From a virus: 55,604 nucleotides of DNA. The notes under the pieces were generated by a model. That model ran no database searches and was not told the DNA's origin. It worked only from the letters and a program-made list of their open reading frames with translations. Shown here piece by piece: positions 9,301 through 19,189 of the stretch (positions within the stretch are counted from its first letter, which is position 1; every line of letters starts with the position of its first letter). The stretch covers positions 1-55,604 of the IMG/VR virus record IMGVR_UViG_3300004369_000019; one strand, 5' to 3'. A program made the position numbers and the translations under genes.

Positions 9301-12300
9301 TTCCCCACCGTCTATAGTAATATTTACTAAAGTTCTGGTTGAATCTGCACATTCAATAATATCAGAAGTTCCTACGCAATCAGAAATTGTTATTGATTTT
9401 GCAACTAATTTTGCATATTGATTGATAGATAATACTTCAGATGATTCTGAAACATCTGAGGCAATTCCAATAGAACCCAAAGAATCATCCCAGAAAATAG
9501 CAGCTTTCTTTGCGCTAACATCATAATAATTTAAAACTAAACCAACATCTTTATTTTCATCAGAAGTAGGAATAACTAAATCTGTAAAGGGTGATATTGT
9601 ACTTATTCCTAAACCAAGTTCTAATAATCTATCTTTAAATTTAACATTTGCAGAGAGTACGTTAAAATCATCGCCTTTAACAATTAAATTACCATTTACT
9701 GTTAAAGTAGAAACAATTCCAGCATTACCACCAGATTCTAATGTTATAGAAGTAGTTTGATCCGCTGCATTAATGTTATTAGATCCTACTGTTATATCAC
9801 CAGCAACTGTTGTATTTGCAGATCCATCCATCGTAATATTGACGGAATTATCAGACGCTCTGATATTATCGCCATTAACTCTAAGATCTCTTTCAATCTG
9901 AGTATAATTTGTATCAAGCGTAATATTTGTTATACCAGCACCAGACTGAATACTATTTCCCTCAACCTTTAGTGTTCCTGCTATAGAAGTTAGAGAAGGA
10001 GCAAGAGAAATATTTAAACTTCCATTAGATCCTCTAATCTCATCTCCATTAACTTGAATATCTCCAGCAAATATAGTGTTTAGGTTTGTAACCATTGTAA
10101 TATTGGTTACACCACCAGCAACTCTGATATCATTACCATCGACTTGAATATCTCCAGTAAATCTAGTCAAGTCGGCACCGGTCATAATAATATTTTCCTG
10201 ACCATCAGATGCCTGAATAGCGTTACCATCAATTCTAATGTCGCCCGCAAATCTTACAATTGGATTTCTGAAAGAAGTAAAACCTACAGGAGATCCTATT
10301 GTAATTTGATCTCCTAGTGCAAAAGCATTAATTGTTGTAGAATTTGAATTACATAGATTAAACGTTGCATTTCTAACATCAAAAGTACTACCATTCATTG
10401 CAATATCATTTGCAAATTCTGTTAAGGTATTACCATTGATTGTAATATTTTCAAGTCCATTTACATTTTTAATTGCAGCGGTAGTAATTCCAATCGCTCC
10501 TAATAATATATCTCCTCTTACCGAAGTTAAATAGGTATTAATCGTTGAAACACCAATTGTAGATCCAATGGATAAAGATCTTTGATCATTACTAAACATT
10601 TCAATAGTATTGATTCCATCTTCAAAGAATTTTAAATTCTTACTTGTAAGAGATGATGGATTCATCGATATTACGAGATCTTCAGAACCCGCACCATCTA
10701 CATATAGATTTCCTCCAATCAATAAATTATCTGTGAACGGATTATATCTCAGTCCAAGCTCACCATCACCACCAGCAGATCCATCATCAACAAATACGGA
10801 ACTTTCTATATTTCCACCAGTACTATCAGTAAGCATAACTTGATAGTACTGATCAGTAGTAGCAGTACCAACATCGATTGCTTTTGCCCTCAAAGACGTT
10901 GTTGCTGTTCCTAAAATATCTTCAATAGCAGTTAACTGCCTTATAGTTACTGTGTCTATTGTAGATTCATTTTGAAGATCTACTCCATTATAAAATATTG
11001 CACTTCCAGGTGTTCCGCTATGATATAATGCACCAGTAAAAGTTGCAATACCAGAAACAGATAAATTGTTTATTACTGCCTCAGTATTAATAGCAACTGT
11101 ATTAGCAGAAATTTCATTTGTATATACACTAAACCATTTATATGAGGGATCTCCCAGATTATATCCTGAATCTGTTGTAGGAACAATAGCACTATCTACT
11201 TGAGTATTAAATCTAATAATGTGTGTAGAAACACCGATTACTTCACCTGGATTACCAAGGTCAATAGAAGATGATCTTATTAATGTTGTTCCACCATCGA
11301 ACGAGGTAGGAGCCACTTGAAAATCTCTACAAGATACCAAACCAGTGGTCATCAATTCATTTACTACATGAAGATTATCTCCAAATATTCCTCCCCCAGA
11401 AACTTGCAATGCGGGAGCATTAGTTCCAGTAACTCCGATGCTAGTAAAATCAAATGCTTTTTGAGCATTATCAATAAAAAATAAATTTTGAAAAGTTGAG
11501 AGACCAACTGGTCCTCCAGAAACGTATATGTCTCCAATTTCACATGGTCCTTCATTAAATCTCACTCCAGACTGAACTATTAATCCAGGTCCAGCTGCAG
11601 CAGATGGTACAAAAATTTCACCATCATCATTAATAATAATTCCATTGGTTCTAATATTTCCATCTGCTTGATAAACTGATCCAGCAATACCAATTCCGCC
11701 TGCAACAGTAACAAGTCCAGAATCTATCGAAGAAGATACTCTATCTGCTTCTGGAAGACCACCATCAGTTATTCTGACTGGTCCTTGTAATTTAATTTGA
11801 CCTCCACCAACATTTAAAGCATCCCGAGCATTTAATCCTGCTATCGATAAATCTCCTCCACCATTAATAGAAAGTGGAATAGTCGATTGTACAATTCCCC
11901 CACTAGAATTTCCAATACTTATTGATGCGTTATTGATAGCAAGAGATATGTGTGTTGTACCTATACCAACTCCAGACTGAACATCAGTATCAATTACTAT
12001 ATTACCACCTATATTTGTTATACCAAGAGGAATGATTAATGCATCTGTATCTTGTGGTGCTGAATCATACTCACCAGCCGTTATAGTAATTGTTGATCCA
12101 AAACTACCTATTCCTTCTACTCTTATTTCCCCTTCTATTTCAACTCCACCACCAAGATTTTCAGAATTTTTTGAAAATAAAGATCCATTTGAAGAAACCA
12201 CCTGAAAAAATCTCGTTATATCAGTGGTTCCTATTCCAACTGCTGGGTTTAGTTCTAATCCAGTGTAAGCAGATGCTCCAATAGCAAGAACTTGGTTAAA

Positions 12301-12393
12301 CTGATAAGAAGCGCCCAGATTTATTTCCTGAGTATGATCTTCAATGCCAATATAAGCGGCTAATTGAGATAGTTCTCTATTGTTCCTTGCCAT
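9295..12393 (-). CDS. Tail fibre protein with 30-residue repeats
   Basis: 1032 residues starting MARNNRELSQLAAYIGIEDH. Residues about 715-900 hold six consecutive repeats of 29-31 residues with the pattern GDIxVxGNxIxxxxGxxNITM, a regular spacing that suggests a beta-helical or beta-prism shaft. The rest is Gly/Ser/Ile-rich with VGIGTT motifs shared with neighbouring fibres. No enzymatic motif is seen. A GATAAATA late motif lies 24 nt upstream of the start. The end overlaps a 9-nt tandem repeat that runs into the next late promoter. Role inferred from composition and position: tail fibre or adhesin shaft. Confidence 0.75.
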   Translation of the reverse strand: MARNNRELSQLAAYIGIEDHTQEINLGASYQFNQVLAIGASAYTGLELNPAVGIGTTDITRFFQVVSSNGSLFSKNSENLGGGVEIEGEIRVEGIGSFGSTITITAGEYDSAPQDTDALIIPLGITNIGGNIVIDTDVQSGVGIGTTHISLAINNASISIGNSSGGIVQSTIPLSINGGGDLSIAGLNARDALNVGGGQIKLQGPVRITDGGLPEADRVSSSIDSGLVTVAGGIGIAGSVYQADGNIRTNGIIINDDGEIFVPSAAAGPGLIVQSGVRFNEGPCEIGDIYVSGGPVGLSTFQNLFFIDNAQKAFDFTSIGVTGTNAPALQVSGGGIFGDNLHVVNELMTTGLVSCRDFQVAPTSFDGGTTLIRSSSIDLGNPGEVIGVSTHIIRFNTQVDSAIVPTTDSGYNLGDPSYKWFSVYTNEISANTVAINTEAVINNLSVSGIATFTGALYHSGTPGSAIFYNGVDLQNESTIDTVTIRQLTAIEDILGTATTSLRAKAIDVGTATTDQYYQVMLTDSTGGNIESSVFVDDGSAGGDGELGLRYNPFTDNLLIGGNLYVDGAGSEDLVISMNPSSLTSKNLKFFEDGINTIEMFSNDQRSLSIGSTIGVSTINTYLTSVRGDILLGAIGITTAAIKNVNGLENITINGNTLTEFANDIAMNGSTFDVRNATFNLCNSNSTTINAFALGDQITIGSPVGFTSFRNPIVRFAGDIRIDGNAIQASDGQENIIMTGADLTRFTGDIQVDGNDIRVAGGVTNITMVTNLNTIFAGDIQVNGDEIRGSNGSLNISLAPSLTSIAGTLKVEGNSIQSGAGITNITLDTNYTQIERDLRVNGDNIRASDNSVNITMDGSANTTVAGDITVGSNNINAADQTTSITLESGGNAGIVSTLTVNGNLIVKGDDFNVLSANVKFKDRLLELGLGISTISPFTDLVIPTSDENKDVGLVLNYYDVSAKKAAIFWDDSLGSIGIASDVSESSEVLSINQYAKLVAKSITISDCVGTSDIIECADSTRTLVNITIDGGEY

Positions 12394-12417
12394 GTTGGTA
12401 GATCTTTCCTATGTTTG

Positions 12418-12425
12418 TATTTATC
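12418..12425 (-). promoter_or_regulatory. Late promoter motif GATAAATA for the 1032-residue fibre
   Basis: GATAAATA, 24 nt before the ATG at 12393, overlapping the end of the 111-residue gene. Confidence 0.7.
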
Positions 12426-12759
12426 AGATAGATACTGTAAATAGAGTTCCATCAGTGTGTACACCAACTCTATATTGAGTTCCCGTAGAATCAGTCAAAA
12501 TCAATCCTTTAGAGGTATCTACGCCAACTCTTGCATCACCATTGATGTCCAAATTTGCTGTAGGTTGAGTGCTACCAATACCTACAGAATATCCAGTTCC
12601 AACAATAACATCTGATTGAACTTTACCTCCAATCGTGACATCCGTACTAATCGCAACAGTATTTGCGTTTAGATTAAGATTAGTTGGACTTGTTAAATTG
12701 GGGGTGCCAGATGAACCAATCAGTTTTATCTTCTTTACACCAAAATCCTTATTAGCCAT
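12424..12759 (-). CDS. Small fibre-like structural protein
   Basis: 111 residues starting MANKDFGVKKIKLIGSSGTP. It contains NLNLNANTVAISTDVTIGGK and YSVGIGSTQPTANLDINGDA, the same coil-and-strand language as the large fibres here, so it reads like a miniature version of their N-terminal halves. AATAAATA lies 14 nt before the start. It could be a short fibre, an adaptor between longer fibres, or a remnant of a longer gene; it has its own late motif and an intact frame, so I treat it as functional. Confidence 0.65.
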   Translation of the reverse strand: MANKDFGVKKIKLIGSSGTPNLTSPTNLNLNANTVAISTDVTIGGKVQSDVIVGTGYSVGIGSTQPTANLDINGDARVGVDTSKGLILTDSTGTQYRVGVHTDGTLFTVSI

Positions 12760-12773
12760 AAGTCTTTTCTAGT

Positions 12774-12781
12774 TATTTATT
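12774..12781 (-). promoter_or_regulatory. Late promoter motif AATAAATA for the 111-residue gene
   Basis: AATAAATA, 14 nt before the ATG at 12759, overlapping the stop of the protease gene. The spacing is the shortest of the set. Confidence 0.6.
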
Positions 12782-14708
12782 CGTATGATAAATTGATTCC
12801 CTCAAGAGTTATATTTTCCATAGAAACTTTATCATCATTAGCATATGGGTTATAAGTAACTCTTGGATCTGCACCTCTTAAATTATAACTTCCAGTCCAA
12901 TAATTTGTTTGAGTGTCGTCATTAATTGCAGAATAAAAACCATCACCAGAACTAGAAGATGTAGTTACTGGTAAAATAGTAGTGCCATGATCTTTTAACC
13001 AATTCTTCACATCTCTTGATGTTGCCTTTGGATTTGCCTCTAGAAATAGTGCAATTAAACCACATGCAACGGGAGATGCAGCAGAAGTTCCACTAAAAGA
13101 TGCGTCATAAAATCTAGTGTCATCATATCTTTCATAGTCAACATAACTAGCAACACCATTAGTTCCAGCAGCTAAAGTTTCATTTGCTGGAGCCCAAACA
13201 TCAATACCAGGACCATTATTTGAATATGATGCTTGATATTCTGCACCAGCAATAGTTAAAGTATCTTCTAATGCACCGACACATACAACGGGATGAAAAT
13301 CTTTTGTTTCATCAAATCCAATTCCTTGAGGGTTCATCCAATCTCTATGATTGCAAGGAACTGTTGTTGATGGAAATTCATCTCTAGGGTCTGTTGTACT
13401 AAAGTAATCATCTTCAAGATAATTCAAACGATCTGGATCATCTGCACCAATACCAAGTCTTTGATTATTATTACCTGCTGCAGCAACATAAATGACACCT
13501 TCTAACATCATTTCATTAGCAGCAGCATCAGTTGAATTGGAACGTGAAGAAGTTGACCAAGACCTATATGCACCAGGGATTTGATTTATCAATCCACTTT
13601 TCATTGCAGTAACTTGATCTGTTACTGCTGCATTTCCAATAAATGAACCTGTTGAACCTCTGAATTTATAGATTACAGTATCACTAGATGAAAATGCTGC
13701 TTGATAACCCCAACTACCATTAATAATTGTTGGATTTTTTCTACCAGTTGATGAATTGACTGGTTTTAGACGTTGCCAAAGTTTCATCGCATCATAATTA
13801 GTTTCAGCACCCATTGAAACATTATCATCACCAATACCAGGCATATTCCAAATATTTGCTTCAAAAGCATTACCAAAGTTTTTACCTGCAACTAAAGAAG
13901 CACAAGCAGTTCCATGTCCACTTGTTAAACTATTAGTTCCATCTAAAGATGAACCCATAGATCTTGCTTCAGTATAGTTTGATGATACGAAAATAGTTCC
14001 TTCTGATTGAAACTGTGCAGATCTATTAGAACTATTTGTCCACCAATCTCTAGATGCTGATTCTTGTCCTGTTACTCTACCATCTGCTCTTGTAGTTGTA
14101 TATCCATTAGAGATAAAGTAATCTGGATCAATATAATATGGTCCATCAAGAATAATGTCTCTGACTCTTGATTGACCATTTGCATCCATAAACTCTGGAT
14201 GATATTGCAAAACTCCAGAGTCATGAATAATTACATCTACATTTCTTCCAGTAAGAGAATATGAAACATCACCTTCTTGAACTGCAACAGTACTACTATT
14301 ATCTGAGAAAAATTCTCCACTTTTTCTAACCGTTGGTCTTGCTACACCCCAATTAGATCTATTTTCTTCTGCAGAAGTTGGACCTGTAACTGGTATAGAT
14401 TGAGAAACTAAATCCCGATAAAACTTTACATTCTTCTTAAATCTTTTTGTAGCAAAATCTGGTTTTGGATATGCATCTGGATTGTGTGTTGGAGATAATT
14501 CAATCCATTTAACATGTGGATGGTTAGCAATTTCTGCTGCTTCTTCTTCAGTTAGTTCATAAGTTCCTCTGGTAGGACTATGATTTTTAGAATCAGCACA
14601 TGTAACTTGTCTGTCTGGAATATTATCTTGATTAGAATCTACAATTAAAGCATCATGAATCTCAGACCAATATTCCGGACTCGTAACAGCTAATGTGTAT
14701 TTTTTCAT
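12777..14708 (-). CDS. Subtilisin-like serine protease (peptidase S8)
   Basis: 643 residues with a complete S8 active site: Asp163 in VIIHDSGV, His265 in GHGTACASLVAG, oxyanion Asn413 in AAAGNNN and catalytic Ser542 in SGTSAASP. Residues about 1-75 resemble an inhibitor-type propeptide (ELTEEEAAEIANHPHVKWIE). No secretion signal is seen, which fits a virion-associated or intracellular phage enzyme rather than a secreted one. The start overlaps the stop of the preceding 571-residue fibre gene in TGATG, so the two are translationally coupled. Possible roles are processing of neighbouring fibres or degradation of host surface proteins during adsorption; the sequence does not decide between them. 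Confidence 0.92.
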   Translation of the reverse strand: MKKYTLAVTSPEYWSEIHDALIVDSNQDNIPDRQVTCADSKNHSPTRGTYELTEEEAAEIANHPHVKWIELSPTHNPDAYPKPDFATKRFKKNVKFYRDLVSQSIPVTGPTSAEENRSNWGVARPTVRKSGEFFSDNSSTVAVQEGDVSYSLTGRNVDVIIHDSGVLQYHPEFMDANGQSRVRDIILDGPYYIDPDYFISNGYTTTRADGRVTGQESASRDWWTNSSNRSAQFQSEGTIFVSSNYTEARSMGSSLDGTNSLTSGHGTACASLVAGKNFGNAFEANIWNMPGIGDDNVSMGAETNYDAMKLWQRLKPVNSSTGRKNPTIINGSWGYQAAFSSSDTVIYKFRGSTGSFIGNAAVTDQVTAMKSGLINQIPGAYRSWSTSSRSNSTDAAANEMMLEGVIYVAAAGNNNQRLGIGADDPDRLNYLEDDYFSTTDPRDEFPSTTVPCNHRDWMNPQGIGFDETKDFHPVVCVGALEDTLTIAGAEYQASYSNNGPGIDVWAPANETLAAGTNGVASYVDYERYDDTRFYDASFSGTSAASPVACGLIALFLEANPKATSRDVKNWLKDHGTTILPVTTSSSSGDGFYSAINDDTQTNYWTGSYNLRGADPRVTYNPYANDDKVSMENITLEGINLSYE

Positions 14709-16423
14709 CAGATCATCGTCTCCCTAGTAAATCTATAAGTAACAATTCCACTAACTCCAGTTTCAGGTGTCCACCAAAGTTCTACATTACCAGACTTGAC
14801 GGTTGCACCAACAGAAACCAGAAGAGAATCACTATACATAATTGCATATTCCTGTGAATATGCAGTGGAATCATCATCCATAACAAGAATCTTTTGAGAT
14901 TGAATTCCTGATGAGTGTTGGAAGAATAATGTATATTCTGAAGTTACAAAGTCTGAAGATGTATATGAATTTGCAGTATATGCAACACCAGAAGAAGCTG
15001 AGAATGTTCCCACTCCAGTTTCAATACCATAAACATTATTAACTTGAATAGAAGTTAATGGATTGGTTGTACCGAGACCAACATGACTTGCTGTAGTATG
15101 AATACCTGGATTTGTTTGATCATCGCTAAATTTACCACCAACAGGAATACTAATTCCTGTTAGTGCTGATCCATCAATAGCAGGAAGTGCTCCTGTAAGT
15201 TGCCCAGCAGGAATACTTGTAAGACCAGCACCAGAACCAGAGTAAGATGTAGCAGTAACTACTCCAGTAAATGACCCTCCACCATCAACTGTTAATTTTG
15301 CTGTTGGATTTGTGGTTCCAATACCAACACTAGAAAGTGTGTGAATACCAACATCAGTTGAATCCCAATATGTTTGAGTATTTACTCTTACAGTTACAAC
15401 TCCTGCTTGAATTGGATCAACACTAAATCCATCTGCAAAACTAATTGTTGCTGCAGTTCCAACAATTGAACCGTCTTCCTGAACTTCTACACCAGTTCCA
15501 ATAGAAACAATATTGGTAAGTCCAGATCCATCACCATATAGTGTTGTAGCTGTTAATGATCCAGAAACATTAACATTATTAAAATCACTTGTTCCTGTGG
15601 TATTAATTCCAGAGTTAATCGTTATCGTAGATCCCGCACCACTTGCCGTTGCTTGTACAGCATTTCCAGTAAAATTAATAGAAGTTACTGAACCTTGAAT
15701 TACATCATCATCTCTAATAATAGTTGATCCACCAGAAGCACCGCTTGCATATACAGTTACTCCAGCTCCACTACCAACAGCAGTAACGGCAACCCCAATA
15801 AAGTTTATTGAATTAACACCATTATCATTACCAACTATGACTCCTTCTTCTAGAACCGTAATTCCAAGGATACCGGTATTTCCAGAACCAACAGCAGCAG
15901 GGTTATACGCAAGTAATTCTACAAAATCACCTACAAAACACTCCTCATTTAAAACAATATTTACGCCATTGTTAGCAATATAATCTGTTGTATCAGTAAC
16001 TCCATCTCCTTTTAACTTAACACCGTTTACATATACATCAACATATCCAATGTTATATGCGTATGTAAAAGTTGTTTGATCATCTATTGCAGTAAATGCT
16101 TGAGAAGATCTAACAGTAGTTGGAAAAGTTGCCCATTCAACACCATCACCAGTTGATCTTAAATACTGTCCAGGTTGACCACTGGTCGAACCAATTGTTA
16201 AAGGATCTCCAGTGAACTGAAGTTGATTAAAGGTTGATATGCCACTAACTCTTAAATTTCTAGTTGCCTCAAAATCAGTACATCCTATTGATCCGATTAC
16301 TCTAAGTTCTACGTCTGGAAAAATTGTACCAACGCCAACCTTATTCTCATCAGAATCAACATAAAAAGTATTTGTATCAACTTCTAGTCCGTTTTTGACT
16401 ACAAAATTCTTCTGAATACCCAA
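14708..16423 (-). CDS. Tail fibre protein, TTG start
   Basis: 571 residues. No in-frame ATG lies near the N-terminus, and a stop sits two codons upstream of the TTG at 16423, which is preceded by AAAGGGG about 10 nt before it; I therefore accept TTG. The protein starts with IQKNFVVKNGLEVDTNTFYV, a common cyanophage fibre start. Residues about 110-180 contain NIGYVDVYVNGVKLKGDGVT and GDFVELLAYNP, a small beta domain found in many phage fibres. The remainder is Gly/Ser/Thr-rich. A perfect TATAAATA lies 35 nt upstream. The stop overlaps the protease start. Confidence 0.75.
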   Translation of the reverse strand: MGIQKNFVVKNGLEVDTNTFYVDSDENKVGVGTIFPDVELRVIGSIGCTDFEATRNLRVSGISTFNQLQFTGDPLTIGSTSGQPGQYLRSTGDGVEWATFPTTVRSSQAFTAIDDQTTFTYAYNIGYVDVYVNGVKLKGDGVTDTTDYIANNGVNIVLNEECFVGDFVELLAYNPAAVGSGNTGILGITVLEEGVIVGNDNGVNSINFIGVAVTAVGSGAGVTVYASGASGGSTIIRDDDVIQGSVTSINFTGNAVQATASGAGSTITINSGINTTGTSDFNNVNVSGSLTATTLYGDGSGLTNIVSIGTGVEVQEDGSIVGTAATISFADGFSVDPIQAGVVTVRVNTQTYWDSTDVGIHTLSSVGIGTTNPTAKLTVDGGGSFTGVVTATSYSGSGAGLTSIPAGQLTGALPAIDGSALTGISIPVGGKFSDDQTNPGIHTTASHVGLGTTNPLTSIQVNNVYGIETGVGTFSASSGVAYTANSYTSSDFVTSEYTLFFQHSSGIQSQKILVMDDDSTAYSQEYAIMYSDSLLVSVGATVKSGNVELWWTPETGVSGIVTYRFTRETMI

Positions 16424-16458
16424 GGTTCACTATCCCCTTTACTGATTTTAGTTTTAGT

Positions 16459-16466
16459 TATTTATA
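16459..16466 (-). promoter_or_regulatory. Perfect late promoter TATAAATA for the 571-residue fibre
   Basis: An exact T4 late consensus, 35 nt before the TTG start at 16423. It probably drives both the fibre and the coupled protease. Confidence 0.8.
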
Positions 16467-19166
16467 TTAAGTTGGGTCGTGATATGCCTGCCATTCTGCA
16501 AATACGCTGAACTCGCTATTTGTATCATGAACAATCTTGAATTCTACAATATCAAAGTGATTTGCTGCACCTGTTACTGTACCAACTGGTTGAGCACCAT
16601 TTCTCCAGAGAATATTTGTTGGTGTCTGACCATTGACTTTAACAACAACACTTCCTTCATTCCAATCATTAGCACCATCAGTAAATGTAATTAATGTTGC
16701 TCTTGTAGAGTATTGGAAAGATGTTGGGAGATTTGCAAGTTCAATTGTACCAATACCATTATCAGCTTCACCACCAATTACTGAAGGTGCTGTAGCAAAG
16801 TCCCAATAAAGAGTGTCTGTTACTCCACCAGTCCATGCGACACCGGTAATATTATTGAAGTCTCCTCCATTTCTTAAATTAGTATCAGAATCTAGTTCAT
16901 CATAAACAAATCCAGCAAATGTCGTTATACCAGAAATACTTACGTTATCTAAGTTTGTATGACCATCTACATCTAATTCTACAAAATCTCCATCTCCAAC
17001 AAATGTTGTTGCGGTGATTACTCCAGCAACAGAGACATTATCTAAGTTTGTATGACCATCTACATCTAATTCTACAAAATCTCCATCTCCAACAAATGTT
17101 GTTGCTGTTACAACACCAGCAATGCTTACGTTATCGAGATTTGTGTGACCGTCCACATCAATATCACCAGTAAATGTAGAAATACCAGTGATACTTAAAG
17201 TATCCGCAGTAAATGTTCCATATACTGTTGCACCTGATCCGGCAGTTGCAAATTTTTCTACATTATCGTAGTAAAGTCTTACTGGACCATTTGTAACAAA
17301 TCTAGCTTTTGTTTCGGTAACATAATCGGAAGCGTTCGGTCCTGAACCTGATGCATCGGCAATAATAACTTCGTTACTACCAGCAATGTATACATTTCCA
17401 GTACCTCCTCTATCAAAGACATATGAATTAGCTCCATTATGTACAATCCCAAAATCAAGTCCTTCTCCAAAATAAATACCAGCACCATCTTGTTCTGTTA
17501 ATCGGATATCACCTCTAAAAGTAGATACTCCAGAAACATTTAGGTCATGAGTTAAGATACCTGTTTGTAGAACTGTTGTTAGACCAACAGTAGTAACACC
17601 AGAAATGTTTACATTGTCTAGTTCGGTATGCCCATCAACATCCAAATCTGCTTGAGCAGTAATATTTCCAGAAAGTGTAGAAACACCAGATACGTTGATA
17701 GTTGTACCACTAATATTTCCAGTAACATTTAGAGATGCATTATTAAGATCTAAGAGATTAAAATGAGTTGTTACTCCAGCAATACTTACATTATCAAGAT
17801 TGGTATGTCCGTCTACATCTAAGTCAGTCTGAGCAGTGATGTTACCTGATACCGTAAGTCCTGTTAATGTACCAACAGAAGTTATATTGGTTTGCGATGC
17901 TGTATTAACTGTTCCTTCTAAATTACCAGTAAATGTAGTAGCCGTGATAGCACCAGAAACATTTACATTATCAAGATTTGTATGACCATCTACATCAATA
18001 TCACCGGTAAATGTAGAAATACCTGCTCTCAAAGTAGCAGCGTTAATATTTCCGGTAACATCAATAGAGGCATTATTAATATCCAATAGATCTGTAAATG
18101 TTGTTACACCACTAATAGAAACATTTGCTAAAGAAGTTCCTCCAGTTATAGTTGTAAATCCATCAACATTTACATTTGTTAGTTCAGAAGTACCTTGAAC
18201 ATCTAATTGTCCTGTTATATCTACATCAGATAGTGTAACAACACCTGTAAAAGTAGATGCTCCAGATACATTAACTGTCGCGCAATTTATGTTCCCAGAA
18301 ACATCAATAGATGCATCATTGATATCTAAATTAGAAGCAAACGTTGTAACACCAGAAACATTAAGACCAGCAAGAGTACCTACGTTTTCTAATGAAGAAT
18401 TAGTTACACCTGCTCCAAGAGAATCGGAAGATAATACATTTGTTGTATTAATCTTAAAGGTCTTATTAGAAGCAAGATCGATATTTTCGGATGAAGTCCA
18501 AGAATCTGTTGCATCTACCCAATTAAATGTTTTATTTCCTTCTCCAGATTCTAGTGTGATACCACCACCATCAGAGGATGCATCGGTAAGAGATCCACTA
18601 GCAAGAATAATATTTTTATCGTCTACAGTTAAAGTAGTGGAATTTATGGTTGTTGTATCACCCTCTACTTGAAGATCACCCTGAATTACAACTGTTCCTG
18701 TATTTGTCCCAATACCAGCAGGATCAATTGTAAGTGTTGCTGGTCCACTAATTGTATTTGAAGATATTCTAATAGCAGAAGCTTCTGCTCCGGTTGTTAA
18801 TGTAGAAGCGGTTAGGATTCCAGACGCATTTAATGTGTTAATTTCTGCATGACCAAATATATCAATATCAGCATTGAGATCAATATTAGAACCAAATGTA
18901 GCGATTCCGCTTACGTTTAAACTTGTAAAATCATTTGGAGCATTAGCAATAGCAGACTCTATGGTTGCAGTTGTAGTTGTATCTAAACCAGCGATGTTTT
19001 TCAGTTCAAATGCACCACTAATAACTTCTGTAGCTCCAATAGAAACCGCCTCTCCACTAAGAGCTCCAGATGCTGTAATGACTCCAGAGAGGACGATACC
19101 CTTGTCGAAAACTGGGGCACCATTACCATCTCTATTTCTTATAGTATCAACGTATAATGAGGACAT
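16467..19166 (-). CDS. Tail fibre protein with tandem repeats and distinct tip domain
   Basis: 899 residues. Most of the length is built from approximate repeats around DVDGHTNLDNVSIAGV and TFTGDI, each about 31 residues, consistent with a repetitive beta shaft. Two copies near residues 690-740 are almost identical at DNA level. The last ~130 residues change character (GVAWTGGVTDTLYWDF, VVVKVNGQTPTNILWRNG, AEWQAYHDP) and probably form the receptor-contacting tip. The CTAAATA late motif is 24 nt upstream and overlaps the stop of the chaperone-like gene, an arrangement in keeping with a fibre and its assembly factor being adjacent. Confidence 0.78.
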   Translation of the reverse strand: MSSLYVDTIRNRDGNGAPVFDKGIVLSGVITASGALSGEAVSIGATEVISGAFELKNIAGLDTTTTATIESAIANAPNDFTSLNVSGIATFGSNIDLNADIDIFGHAEINTLNASGILTASTLTTGAEASAIRISSNTISGPATLTIDPAGIGTNTGTVVIQGDLQVEGDTTTINSTTLTVDDKNIILASGSLTDASSDGGGITLESGEGNKTFNWVDATDSWTSSENIDLASNKTFKINTTNVLSSDSLGAGVTNSSLENVGTLAGLNVSGVTTFASNLDINDASIDVSGNINCATVNVSGASTFTGVVTLSDVDITGQLDVQGTSELTNVNVDGFTTITGGTSLANVSISGVTTFTDLLDINNASIDVTGNINAATLRAGISTFTGDIDVDGHTNLDNVNVSGAITATTFTGNLEGTVNTASQTNITSVGTLTGLTVSGNITAQTDLDVDGHTNLDNVSIAGVTTHFNLLDLNNASLNVTGNISGTTINVSGVSTLSGNITAQADLDVDGHTELDNVNISGVTTVGLTTVLQTGILTHDLNVSGVSTFRGDIRLTEQDGAGIYFGEGLDFGIVHNGANSYVFDRGGTGNVYIAGSNEVIIADASGSGPNASDYVTETKARFVTNGPVRLYYDNVEKFATAGSGATVYGTFTADTLSITGISTFTGDIDVDGHTNLDNVSIAGVVTATTFVGDGDFVELDVDGHTNLDNVSVAGVITATTFVGDGDFVELDVDGHTNLDNVSISGITTFAGFVYDELDSDTNLRNGGDFNNITGVAWTGGVTDTLYWDFATAPSVIGGEADNGIGTIELANLPTSFQYSTRATLITFTDGANDWNEGSVVVKVNGQTPTNILWRNGAQPVGTVTGAANHFDIVEFKIVHDTNSEFSVFAEWQAYHDPT
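16945..17105 (-). repeat. Tandem repeat of 93 nt in the 899-residue fibre gene
   Basis: 68 nt at 16945-17012 recur exactly at 17038-17105, giving a 93-nt (31-codon) period. A third, diverged copy follows towards 17170. Confidence 0.92.
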
Positions 19167-19189
19167 TCTCGTCTTTTTTTAGTATGTTT

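Noticed and set aside
11364-11555. 63-codon minus-strand ORF within the 1032-residue fibre gene
   Set aside because: It overlaps the fibre in another frame and has low-complexity Leu/Ile-rich content typical of a shadow frame; the same holds for 17279-17488, 21498-21764 and 29271-29639.
16467-19166. CRISPR-like repeats in the fibre gene
   Set aside because: The repeats are in-frame multiples of a 31-codon unit with diverged copies, without unique spacers of constant size; they encode protein.
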